The translations under genes were made by a program, and so were the position numbers. Positions 54,454 through 62,523 of a DNA stretch of 64,000 bases are shown here, piece after piece. The notes below the pieces were generated by a model. It was not told where the DNA came from, searched no databases, and saw only the letters and a list, made by a program, of their open reading frames with translations. The stretch comes from an uncultured Pseudomonadota bacterium (lineage in GTDB: Bacteria; Myxococcota_A; UBA796; SXON01). How positions within the stretch are numbered: the stretch's first letter is position 1; every line of letters begins with the position of its first letter. The stretch spans positions 1 through 64,000 of the forward strand of contig CAISIK010000083.1 in the NCBI GenBank assembly GCA_903885375.1. The letters are read 5' to 3'.

Positions 54454-55823
54454 ACCTCGACAGTCTCCTCCAGCCCCTCAGCCTCTTCCCCCTCGCCATG
54501 GGTGCCCTCGGCGTGGGCGCTGGCGTGGGCGCGGCCATCTCGCTCGCCTCCACCCGCCGCGAGGGCCGCGCGAGCCCCACCCCGCTCGCCGATCTCAAGG
54601 CGCAGCAGGGCAGCCTCTACGCCCAGCTCAAGGAGCTCGACGACACGCGCGACAAGATGGACGCCGAGCTCTACCTCGCGGAGCGGGAGAAGCTCCTCGC
54701 CACCGCCGCCCGCGTCGTGCAATCGCTCGAGGAGTTCGCCTCGGCACCCGCGCCCACACCGGCGCCGGCCCGTGCCGAGCGCGCGCCCAACTGGTTCGAC
54801 CAGCACCCCCGCCTCACCTCCGCGATCTGGGGGCTCGGCGCCGCCGCGCTCGTACTCGGCCTGAAGGCCGGGCTCGACGAGTACTCCCGGCCGCGCGGGG
54901 AGGGCGAGGGAATCACGGGTGGTGGCGGTGGTGGGAGTGGCGGCGGCCAGGCCAGCGCGCCGTCGGTGGCCCCGGAGGTCGCCGCCGAGCTGGCCGACCT
55001 CGAGGCGCGGGTGGCGGCCGACCCGACCGACGTGAAGGCGGCGAACGAGCTCGGCCACGCCTACATCGCCATGGGCCGGGTGATGGAGTCCTGGAAGCTC
55101 GCAGAGGCCGTGGTGGCCATCGCGCCCGACGACCCCGAGGCCCGGGTGCATCAGGCGGTCACGCTGCTCAACATCGGCGACACCGAGATGGCCGCGGCGC
55201 TGCTCGACAAGGTCCTGGAGACGCACCCCGACCAGGCCGAGGCGCTGGGCTACCGCGGCGTCCAGGCCGCCAAGGACGGCGACCGCGAGCGCGCCGTGGC
55301 GCTCTTCACGCGCGGACGCACCGCCGACCCCGCCCAGGCCACCACCTTCAACACCCTCATCGCGCAGGTGGACCGGATGGTCGCCGCCGGGGCCGCCCAG
55401 CGCGCGGCCGAGGCGTCTGGCGGCGTCGGGCCGACCGGTCCGGGTCAGGAGCCCGCACCGCAGCCCGGGCAGGCGCAGGCGGCGCCCACCCCCACGGGCG
55501 AGCCCGAGTTCCAGGGCGAGGTCCGCCTCGCGGCGGGGTTGCCCGCCACGGGCACCCTGTTCATCTACGTGCGCGCCGAAGGCGTCACGAGCGGCCCCCC
55601 GCTGCGGGTGAAGAAGCTCCCCGCCGTCTTCCCGGCCACGTTCTCGATCGGTCCGGGTGACTCGCCGATGGGCGGCACGCTCCCCGCCGGCAAGGTGCAG
55701 CTCAGCGCACGGCTCGACGCCGACGGCAACGTGATGACCAAGACCCCCAACGATCCCGTCGCCCTGAGCGCCCCCGTGGAGGCCGGCGCCTCCGGGCTCG
55801 TGCTGGAGCTGGCCGCCCCCTGA
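54450..55823 (+). CDS. ccmI: CcmI-like apocytochrome chaperone with TPRs
   Basis: In this 457-residue protein, membrane segment 1 (about 14-33) is followed by a cytosolic coiled coil (LKAQQGSLYAQLKELDDTRDK, split). Membrane segment 2 (about 112-130) leads to periplasmic TPR units (about 165-310: NELGHAYIAMGR, HQAVTLLNIGD). The C-terminal CcmI/CycH-type beta domain has TLFIYVRAEG and PPLRVKKLPAVFP. CcmI holds the C-terminus of apocytochrome c. A Gly-rich linker separates TM2 from the TPRs. The last gene of the ccm operon; the next gene converges. Confidence 0.87.
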   Translation: MNLDSLLQPLSLFPLAMGALGVGAGVGAAISLASTRREGRASPTPLADLKAQQGSLYAQLKELDDTRDKMDAELYLAEREKLLATAARVVQSLEEFASAPAPTPAPARAERAPNWFDQHPRLTSAIWGLGAAALVLGLKAGLDEYSRPRGEGEGITGGGGGGSGGGQASAPSVAPEVAAELADLEARVAADPTDVKAANELGHAYIAMGRVMESWKLAEAVVAIAPDDPEARVHQAVTLLNIGDTEMAAALLDKVLETHPDQAEALGYRGVQAAKDGDRERAVALFTRGRTADPAQATTFNTLIAQVDRMVAAGAAQRAAEASGGVGPTGPGQEPAPQPGQAQAAPTPTGEPEFQGEVRLAAGLPATGTLFIYVRAEGVTSGPPLRVKKLPAVFPATFSIGPGDSPMGGTLPAGKVQLSARLDADGNVMTKTPNDPVALSAPVEAGASGLVLELAAP

Positions 55824-55832
55824 GCGCGGCCG

Positions 55833-56411
55833 TCAGCCCTCGATGGGCTCCCCCCGGCAGGCGCGCTCCACCTGATCGAGCCGGTCCTGCCCCCAGATGA
55901 GGGGCCCGCCATCCACCCTGAAGCTCGGCACGCCGAAAACCCCGGCTTCGACGGCGAGCCGTGTCGCAGCCACGAGCTCCTCGCGGCGCCCAGGCGCCTG
56001 CGCCAGCTCCGCCTCGCTCACGCCGAGGCTGCGGAGCACGCCGGGATCGCCCACGTCGCGGCCCTCGCCCCAGGTGGCGTGGAAGAAGCTGCGCATCCGG
56101 GCGGGCGTGGGGTCGAGCAGGAAGACCCGGAGCGGGAGGACGGTGCGGAGCGGAAACGCCTCCGGCCACCGGAAGGGCACGCCCCACCAGCGCGCCCACC
56201 GCCCGAGGTCGCGCAGCGTGTACTGCCGCTTCACCTCCGACATGGCGCCGATGGGCACATCGACCTGGCCCACCTCCCGAAACAGCGCGCCGAGCAGCAG
56301 CGGGCGCAGGACGAGCGTGGCGCCGGTGCGCCGGGCCACCCCCTCCACCTGCATGCCGGCGAGGTAGGCGAAGGGGCTCGAGAAGTCGAAGAAGAATTCG
56401 AGTTGGGGCAC
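55833..56411 (-). CDS. Kappa-class GST / HCCA isomerase-like (DsbA fold)
   Basis: The 192-residue protein starts at the GTG at 56411, giving the family opening LEFFFDFSSPFAYLA (active-site Ser in FDFSSP). The C-terminal VFGVPSFRVDGGPLIWGQDRLD is diagnostic of 2-hydroxychromene-2-carboxylate isomerase/GST kappa proteins. They use glutathione or a similar thiol for isomerisation or redox. A longer start would add unconserved residues. It begins one base after the stop of the KptA-Nudix gene, so the two are coupled; the link in function is unclear. Confidence 0.85.
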   Translation of the reverse strand: MPQLEFFFDFSSPFAYLAGMQVEGVARRTGATLVLRPLLLGALFREVGQVDVPIGAMSEVKRQYTLRDLGRWARWWGVPFRWPEAFPLRTVLPLRVFLLDPTPARMRSFFHATWGEGRDVGDPGVLRSLGVSEAELAQAPGRREELVAATRLAVEAGVFGVPSFRVDGGPLIWGQDRLDQVERACRGEPIEG

Positions 56412-56412
56412 G

Positions 56413-57438
56413 CTACTCCGCCTCCGGCACACGCAGCTCGCTGGGCGGCACCCCCAGCTCGATGGCCCGCTCATCGAGCGCCTGGAGCAGCCGCCCGAGC
56501 GCCGAACGCAGGCTCGGATGGGAGAGCACGGCGAGCGCCTCGGTGAGCCCGAACCAGCGCACCTCCTCGATGCCCTCGTCGGCCAGCGGCTTGAAGTCCT
56601 CGAAGGGCTCCGCCAGCTCGATGAGGAACAGGTAGATCGTCTTGAGGCGGGGGGTGCCCTCGCGGGTGTAGAAGCCGTACCGCACCGAGCCGAGCCCGCG
56701 CACGAGCCGCACCGGCACGGTCACGCCCATCTCCTCGCGCATCTCCCGCACGGCCGCCACCTCGGGCGGCTCGCCGGCCTCCAGCTTGCCCTTCGCCACC
56801 TCCCAGGTGGAGGCGTGCCGCCTCGCCACGCGGATGAGGCCGATGCGGGGCGCACCGGTGCTCCAGTCCACCACGAAGCCGCCCGCGCTCGCCTGCTCGG
56901 AGTAGCCCTCCCGCAGGTTCAGCACGTGCCGCATGGGGATGTTGCTGGCGAGGAACAGGCCCGCGCGGGTGCGGAGGATGCGCACGCCATCGCGGCGAGC
57001 CCGGGCGGCATCGACCACCAGCACCATGGGGTCCACGAAGGTGCGGTGCGCCACCCGCCAGGCCGCCGGCTCGAGGCGGGAGAGCGGTACCCCCGCGCCG
57101 TTGGGCGCCCACAGCCCGCCTTCGCGCTCGTACAGCGGCAGGCGCCCGCGGGGCGCGGCGTGGAACAGGAGGTCGGGGCCGGAATATCGCTCGGGGGTGC
57201 TCTGCAGGATGAGGCGGATGCGCCCCTCGTCGAACTCGATCCGGGCGCCGACGAGGCAGCGCGAGGCGCCGTTCACGTCATCCACCGCGACCGGTCGACG
57301 GATGGTCCGCGCCGTGACCCGCGCCACATCCTCCACGCAGAACCACCCCTCCCCATCGGGGACCAGCCCGGTAGGAGCTGGGTGCCGAAGGAGATACTGG
57401 ATCGTCTTGCTGAGCCGGATCAGATCGAGGCCCGCCAA
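56413..57438 (-). CDS. Fusion of RNA 2'-phosphotransferase (KptA/Tpt1-like) and Nudix hydrolase
   Basis: In this 341-residue protein, residues 1-180 match KptA/Tpt1: LSKTIQYLLRHPA with Arg18-His19, IRLILQS with Arg75, LFHAAP where LYHGT is usual, and AHRTFVDPMVLVVDA with Arg132. These four basic residues are the ones needed for NAD-dependent removal of RNA 2'-phosphate. Residues 187-330 are a Nudix domain with a perfect box (Gly217-Glu223-...-RE-x2-EE-x-G-Val239). Tpt1 releases ADP-ribose cyclic phosphate, so the Nudix part might process that product. The start is TTG, supported by AAAGGAG at 57444-57450 with 5-base spacing. A single chain joining both is uncommon. Confidence 0.78.
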   Translation of the reverse strand: MAGLDLIRLSKTIQYLLRHPAPTGLVPDGEGWFCVEDVARVTARTIRRPVAVDDVNGASRCLVGARIEFDEGRIRLILQSTPERYSGPDLLFHAAPRGRLPLYEREGGLWAPNGAGVPLSRLEPAAWRVAHRTFVDPMVLVVDAARARRDGVRILRTRAGLFLASNIPMRHVLNLREGYSEQASAGGFVVDWSTGAPRIGLIRVARRHASTWEVAKGKLEAGEPPEVAAVREMREEMGVTVPVRLVRGLGSVRYGFYTREGTPRLKTIYLFLIELAEPFEDFKPLADEGIEEVRWFGLTEALAVLSHPSLRSALGRLLQALDERAIELGVPPSELRVPEAE

Positions 57439-57443
57439 GGGGT

Positions 57444-57450
57444 CTCCTTT
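57444..57450 (-). promoter_or_regulatory. Strong ribosome-binding site deciding a TTG start
   Basis: AAAGGAG on the minus strand, five bases before TTG (57438-57436). It is one of the best Shine-Dalgarno matches in the window and supports TTG as the start of the KptA-Nudix gene. Confidence 0.75.
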
Positions 57451-57511
57451 TTCGCCAATACCCGATCGTGTCCCTCTCTCGCCAGACTGTCAAGCGCCCC
57501 GGGGCGCTCGG

Positions 57512-58522
57512 TCACATGGGCGGGTCGACCAGATCACGCCAGATGCGGTCTACCCGCGCCGCGGCTTCGCCGACCTGGGTGCTGAACCACCGCCAGCGCG
57601 CCAGGCGCTCGGTGGGCGGCGGATCGGCCGGAAGGTCGACGACCCACTCCGCATCGGAAACGAACGTGCCGCCGAGGAAGCGGAAGGTTTCAAAAAGCGG
57701 GAGCTGCGCCTGCCCCTCGCCCTCACTCGCGCCAAGCGCGCGGGCGAGGCCCACGGCCACGGCATCGGTGGAGGGGTCGAGCGGGGGCAGCATGCCGCCG
57801 GGGGGAAGGAGGCCGAAGTGGCCGAGGAGCTCATCGAGCGCGAGCGCGAGGGCGGGCGAGCCGCGGTCGCGGAGCGTTGCGGCGTGGGCGAGGAGCTCGA
57901 CCAGCGTGGCGCGCACCGTGGGGTGGAGGCGGGCCACGGTGGCGTTGGCATCGAGGTCGAGGTCATCGTTGCCCAGCGGCGCCACCAGCGCCGACGTGAT
58001 GGGCTCGCCCCGCTGACCGCTGAGCGTGCGGCCCGCGCGCAGGGCCACGGCCACCCGCACGAGCGGGGCAGCGGGCGCGCCGAAGAGCAGGTCGAACAGC
58101 GCGGGCTCCATCGGCATGCCGAGCCGGGCGAACCCACCCGCCACGCGCGCCGCCAGCGCCTGCGACGAGGGGTCGACGCCCTCGCCCAACGCGAGGAGCG
58201 CGCGTGTGGCCGGATGTTCGCCGGGGCCGCTGCGCGCCACCTCGAACCACGCTCCCCGCCCATCCACCGACAGGCTCATCGCCAGCGGCGCCTCGCGCGG
58301 GCCGGCCACGACGACCAGCGCGCCGGAGCCCAGCTCCCGGCCCACACCGCAGGAGGCGAGCGCCGCCGAATGGAGCACCGCCGGACCGGAGATCACCCCG
58401 ATGTCGCCAGGATTTCCGAGGATTTCGACGCGGATGCGCTGACCGAAGGTGCGCGCCCGGGAGAGCAGCAGGATGCCCGCCACCATGGTGGCGGGGCTCG
58501 ATCCGCGCAGGCAGACGTTCAC
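57512..58522 (-). CDS. Uncharacterised protein, coupled to a membrane protein gene
   Basis: The 336-residue protein starts at the GTG at 58522 (GTGA overlap with the upstream gene). It is mixed alpha/beta, with an N-terminal half of strands (RIRVEILGNPGDIGVISG, LVVVAGPREAPLAMSLSV) and a helical second half. No signal, membrane segment or catalytic motif stands out. No family recognised. Frames extending to 59461 on this strand are out of phase with the neighbour and rejected. It works presumably with the overlapping gene. Confidence 0.65.
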   Translation of the reverse strand: MNVCLRGSSPATMVAGILLLSRARTFGQRIRVEILGNPGDIGVISGPAVLHSAALASCGVGRELGSGALVVVAGPREAPLAMSLSVDGRGAWFEVARSGPGEHPATRALLALGEGVDPSSQALAARVAGGFARLGMPMEPALFDLLFGAPAAPLVRVAVALRAGRTLSGQRGEPITSALVAPLGNDDLDLDANATVARLHPTVRATLVELLAHAATLRDRGSPALALALDELLGHFGLLPPGGMLPPLDPSTDAVAVGLARALGASEGEGQAQLPLFETFRFLGGTFVSDAEWVVDLPADPPPTERLARWRWFSTQVGEAAARVDRIWRDLVDPPM

Positions 58523-59406
58523 GGGTTTCGACCCTCCCTGGCCTCGGCCATCCTTCGACGAACGGCCATCGCCAGCAGGATCGCCGGCGTGCCGCTGAGC
58601 AAGGATACCAGCGCCGCGACCGCCGCGCCCGCGAGCAGCACCAAACACGCCCAGAGCGCCGCCGCCGCCGCCGCGATCCGCAGCCCGTGGGCGCGCAGCT
58701 CGGCCGGCGCCAACCAGGCCTCGGCGAGCGCGCCGAGCGCTTCGTCGCTCGTGAGGCCCGCGCGCCAGCGCTCGAGGTCGACGGGCGCGAGCAGCACCCG
58801 CGCGCCCACCACCGTGAGCTGCGCGGCGGCGATCGCCACGAGGAGGACCAGCGGCGTGCCGGCCTCCTCCGCATCGAGCAGGAGGATTCCGGCCGCCACG
58901 AGCGCGCCGGAGAGGACGAACCACACCTGGAAGGGCTCGTAGGCGAGCCCGAGCGTGAACCTCAGGAGCCCCGGCCTTGCCACACCCGGCACCGGGCCCG
59001 CCGCGCGCCGACGCCCACCCGGCGCCTCTTCCTGGAAGTCCACCGTTTCCGGGTAGAACGGGCAGGCGATCCAGCCCACCTCCCCTTCCGGGACCCAGTG
59101 CGCCAGCTCGGCACGCCGGGCCTCCCCCGCGAGCGGCTTGCCCCGCAGGATCCGCCCGCGCGCCAACAGGCTCCAGGCGCCGCCGGCCCCCTGCGCCGTG
59201 ACGCTCGCCGTCGTGGTTTCTTCCATTGCCGCGACCGCCGCGGCCGTGGGGCGCATCAGCACGTAGGTGCACCCTCGCAAGGGGGCGCACAGCCCCGGGA
59301 TCGCCGCCTGGCTGCCGAGCGGCCCCACATGGACCTGCACGCATTCGCTCGTGGCGAGCCGGTCGAGGACTTCCGGCGGAAGTTGCGGAAGCGAGGGCAG
59401 GCTCAT
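58519..59406 (-). CDS. FMN-split-barrel-like protein with C-terminal membrane helices
   Basis: In this 295-residue protein, residues 5-125 have the pattern of pyridoxamine-oxidase-type split barrels (VHVGPLGSQAAIPGLCAPL, YVLMRPTA, SVTAQGAGG, LLARGRILRG), though FMN-binding residues cannot be confirmed. Residues 150-280 carry four hydrophobic helices in two hairpins (FVLSGALVAAGILLL, LLVAIAAAQLTVVGARVLL, ALWACLVLLAGAAVAALVSL and a short fourth). The start is the ATG at 59406, divergent from the DUF2314 gene over 57 bp that contains TTCGG-AA-CCGAA (59431-59442). Soluble barrel plus membrane anchor is an unusual pairing. Confidence 0.6.
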   Translation of the reverse strand: MSLPSLPQLPPEVLDRLATSECVQVHVGPLGSQAAIPGLCAPLRGCTYVLMRPTAAAVAAMEETTTASVTAQGAGGAWSLLARGRILRGKPLAGEARRAELAHWVPEGEVGWIACPFYPETVDFQEEAPGGRRRAAGPVPGVARPGLLRFTLGLAYEPFQVWFVLSGALVAAGILLLDAEEAGTPLVLLVAIAAAQLTVVGARVLLAPVDLERWRAGLTSDEALGALAEAWLAPAELRAHGLRIAAAAAALWACLVLLAGAAVAALVSLLSGTPAILLAMAVRRRMAEAREGRNP

Positions 59407-59463
59407 CCCCGCCGAAACTATCACGGACGCTTCGGAACCGAATAGGTGTCCAATCGGCCATCC

Positions 59464-60663
59464 ATGTTGCTCACCGTCCTCCTTGCCACCTCCCCCGCCC
59501 TGGCGGCAGAGGCCGAGCCCTCCCCGCCCATCCTGCCCGACGCCCGCTTCGCCCTCGCGTTGTACTGCAACCCCCGTTGCGACGACGAGGTGCTCGACAA
59601 GCTGGACGATGCGTTGGCCGGGATCCCGTCCGACGAGAGCTTTTCCGAACAGGTGGCTTCGCCAGCGCGGATCATGGGCATCGGCGGCGTGGACTTCGGC
59701 GTGCCCGACGCCGATTTCATCGAGACCTTCGGCCCCGGCATCGAGAACCCGGAGGGGCTTCAGAAGAGCGAGATGGTGGTCCTGGCCTGGTTCGCCAGCC
59801 CCCGGGAGGCCTCGCTCACCACCCTCCAGGTGGCGCATGCCGCCTTCGCCGAGGCGGCCGCCCGGTCCCACGGCTGGGTCGAAGACCTCGACACGCAGCT
59901 CCTCTTCGACGCGGCGGGATGGCGCGCGCGCAATCCGCGCGGCCCCATCACCGACTGGTTCGTGGTGGAGGAGCTCCCCATGGCGGAGGGCGATCCGAAC
60001 CTGCGCCTCGTCACCCGCGGGCTCCGTCGTTTCGGCGACTTCGAGCTCGTGGTGGAAGGTGTGGCCCCTGAAGCGGCCACCGACGTGGGCTGGGTGCTCG
60101 ACGCCGTGTCCGAGACGCTGCACCCGCTCGCCGACGTGGGGCCCGAGGTGCCGGTAGACACGGACGATGCCCGCGGTCTGGCGCGCCTCTCCGTCGCCAC
60201 CCCCCGCGAGGAGGACCCGCAGGGCCCGCTCCTGCGCGTGCGCTTTGCCGGCGAGGTGCTCGTCGACGCCGGCCCCGTCATCGCCGCAGCCGCCGATGCG
60301 CCGAGCGCCCCGCCCCCGCCTGCCCCGCAGGGGCCGCCCGCCACCCTCGAGGAGGCCACCGCCCGGGTGCGGAAGGACCTCGTCGACCTCGAAGCGGCCT
60401 GGGCCACGGGGCTCCCGCCGGGCGATGTGCTCGCCGTGAACGTGCCCTTCCGCACGCGTTTCGGGGGCATGGAATACCTCTGGATCGAGGTGGCGCGCTG
60501 GCAGGATGGCAGCCTCTCCGGCACGCTCGTGACCGAACCCACCGAGGTGCCCGGCGTCCGGAAGGGCGACATGCTCAACGTTCGGCAGGCCGACGTGTAC
60601 GACTACGTGTACCGGCGGGCCGACGGCTCCCGCTCCGGCTCGCTCACGAAGGCCTTTCGATAG
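59464..60663 (+). CDS. Exported protein with C-terminal DUF2314 domain
   Basis: The 399-residue protein starts at the ATG at 59464, which gives a clean signal peptide (LLTVLLATSPALAAEA); GTG at 59446 adds six residues. Residues 20-280 are an uncharacterised alpha/beta domain (TDWFVVEELPM, GLRRFGDFELVVEG). Residues 310-399 are DUF2314: FGGMEYLWIEVARW, GTLVTEPTEVPGVRKGD and DVYDYVYRRADG. DUF2314 has no proven activity. The last 20 bp are antisense to the convergent methyltransferase gene. Confidence 0.75.
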   Translation: MLLTVLLATSPALAAEAEPSPPILPDARFALALYCNPRCDDEVLDKLDDALAGIPSDESFSEQVASPARIMGIGGVDFGVPDADFIETFGPGIENPEGLQKSEMVVLAWFASPREASLTTLQVAHAAFAEAAARSHGWVEDLDTQLLFDAAGWRARNPRGPITDWFVVEELPMAEGDPNLRLVTRGLRRFGDFELVVEGVAPEAATDVGWVLDAVSETLHPLADVGPEVPVDTDDARGLARLSVATPREEDPQGPLLRVRFAGEVLVDAGPVIAAAADAPSAPPPPAPQGPPATLEEATARVRKDLVDLEAAWATGLPPGDVLAVNVPFRTRFGGMEYLWIEVARWQDGSLSGTLVTEPTEVPGVRKGDMLNVRQADVYDYVYRRADGSRSGSLTKAFR

Positions 60664-61354
60664 GCAGCCCGCGAAACGCGGCGTAGGCAACGGGCACGTC
60701 GAAGGTCTCGCCAACGGTTTCCCCCTCGCCTTGCCGCACCTCCGCGAGGAGAACCGCTCCGCCGGGCAGGCTCGCCAGCCGGGCCACGTAGGCGCTGCGC
60801 AGCTTCAGCTCGGCCACGCGCTCGGGCCGCGTGACCACGCACACCCGTGGCGCCAGCCGGAGGCCCGCCTCCACGAAGTCCTGCACGGTGCCGTGCAGCA
60901 TCGTCCGCGCGGCCGCCTTCCGATCGTCAGGGGAGATCGGGCCGGCGGTAGGCGAGAACCACGGCGGGTTCGCCACGACGACATCGGCCGGGCGCGCCCG
61001 GGTGGGCGCCCGCACGTCGCGGACGGTGAAGCGCACCGACCCCCGAACCGTGCTCCGCCGCGCGCTCTCCTGGGCCAGCGCCACCCACGCCGGATCACGC
61101 TCCCAGCCGCGCACAGCCACCCCGCAACTGGCGAGCAGCAGGCTCACCACGCCGCTGCCCGAGCCCAGCTCGATGGCGCGCGCCACGGGGAACGCCATCG
61201 GGCCGCCCGCGCCCAACGCGAAGCCCGCCAGCGCGTACACCTCCACCCCCCACCGGTAGCCACGGCGCGGCTGCAGCACACGCAGGCCGGGCGCCGGGGT
61301 CTCCTCGGAGAGGTCGCCGAACGTGGGGATCAACGACCGATGTCGCTGCGCCAC
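60644..61354 (-). CDS. YfiC/TrmN6-like N6-adenine tRNA methyltransferase
   Basis: The 236-residue class I methyltransferase has the SAM loop AIELGSGSGVVSLLLA and the N6-adenine catalytic motif VVANPPWFSP. The length and order match tRNA1(Val) A37 N6-methyltransferase (E. coli YfiC). The N-terminal QPRRGYRWGVEVYALAGFA also fits. Start GTG at 61354, overlapping purD by 25 bp, or TTG at 61333 (TTGA overlap). Substrate inferred from the family. Confidence 0.8.
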   Translation of the reverse strand: MAQRHRSLIPTFGDLSEETPAPGLRVLQPRRGYRWGVEVYALAGFALGAGGPMAFPVARAIELGSGSGVVSLLLASCGVAVRGWERDPAWVALAQESARRSTVRGSVRFTVRDVRAPTRARPADVVVANPPWFSPTAGPISPDDRKAAARTMLHGTVQDFVEAGLRLAPRVCVVTRPERVAELKLRSAYVARLASLPGGAVLLAEVRQGEGETVGETFDVPVAYAAFRGLPIERPS

Positions 61355-62523
61355 GCCGCGCCCGAGAAGCGCACCTCGGCCACACCCGCGTAGGCCCTCA
61401 GCCGGGCGGCTTCCGGCGTGTCGGCCACCCCGGTGATGCCGAGCACCCGGCCGCCGGTGGCCCAGAGCTCCCCCGCGCGCAGGGTGGTGCCGGCCTGATC
61501 GACGAAGAGGTCGCTCTCATCGGCGGGCAGGGCATCGATGCGCGCGTTGGCGGCGCCGGCCGGGTAGGACTCGCCCGCCACGACGACACAGCAGGCTGCG
61601 CCCGCCCGAAAGCGGGGGTGCCCCTCGGGAAGCGCGCCGCGGGCGGCGCTCGCGAACCACCGCACCGGATCGTCCTCCCACAGGGCGAGGATGGCCTGGC
61701 ATTCAGGGTCGCCAAAGCGGACGTTGAACTCGAGCAGCCGAGGGCCCTCGGGCGTGAGCATGAAGCCGCCGTACAGGACGCCGACAAAGGGCACGCCATC
61801 CTGCGCCATGCCCTCCACCGCGCGCTGCAGCACGTCGTGGCAGACCGCCAGCACCTCCGCCGGCACCTCCACCGGCGCGATCGCGCCCATTCCGCCGGTG
61901 TTCGGGCCCTGATCGCCATCGAACCGACGCTTGTGGTCGCGCGCCGCGGGCAGGGGCACCACGCGCTGGCCATCGCAGAGGCCGAGCACGGACAGCTCGG
62001 GGCCCACGAGGCGCTCCTCCACGAGCACCTCCGCATCGGGCCGGGCGGCGAACGCCGCGGCGATCGCGCTTTCGGTCTCCTCCGCGCTCTCGCAGACCCA
62101 CACGCCCTTGCCGGCCGCGAGCCCATCGAGTTTTACCACCCAACCCCGGTCGGGCGTGAACGCATCTCCCCGACGGAGCACGTGCGCCGCCGCCGTGGGC
62201 AGGCCATACCGCAGCGCGAGGGACTTGGTGAAGACCTTGCTCGACTCGAGCCGGGCGGCGGCGGCGCTCGGTCCGAAGGCCAGGATTCCCGCGGCCGTGA
62301 GCGCATCCACCACGCCCTCGGCGAGGGGCCCCTCCGGCCCCACCACCACCAGCTCCGCACCGCAACGCTCGGCCGCGACCACCACCGACTCGGCGGGGAC
62401 CACCCGCCCGAACCGCCGGAACGACGGGTTGTCGTGCGTGAAGCTCAGAACGTGGCCATGCCGCGCCATGGCTCGCGCCAGCGCCGCTTCCCGACCCCCT
62501 CCACCCACGAGAAGTACCCGCAT
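61330..62523 (-). CDS. purD: Phosphoribosylamine-glycine ligase
   Basis: The 397-residue ATP-grasp enzyme has N-terminal VLLVGGGGREAALARA, ATP-binding VVKLDGLAAGKGVWV, GPNTGGMGA and the metal-binding EFNVRFGDPECQ. It makes glycinamide ribonucleotide in purine synthesis. It is a little short of E. coli PurD (429), mostly in the C-terminal part. The ATG at 62523 shares one base with the upstream stop (TGATG). No other pur gene is near. Confidence 0.95.
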   Translation of the reverse strand: MRVLLVGGGGREAALARAMARHGHVLSFTHDNPSFRRFGRVVPAESVVVAAERCGAELVVVGPEGPLAEGVVDALTAAGILAFGPSAAAARLESSKVFTKSLALRYGLPTAAAHVLRRGDAFTPDRGWVVKLDGLAAGKGVWVCESAEETESAIAAAFAARPDAEVLVEERLVGPELSVLGLCDGQRVVPLPAARDHKRRFDGDQGPNTGGMGAIAPVEVPAEVLAVCHDVLQRAVEGMAQDGVPFVGVLYGGFMLTPEGPRLLEFNVRFGDPECQAILALWEDDPVRWFASAARGALPEGHPRFRAGAACCVVVAGESYPAGAANARIDALPADESDLFVDQAGTTLRAGELWATGGRVLGITGVADTPEAARLRAYAGVAEVRFSGAAWRSDIGR

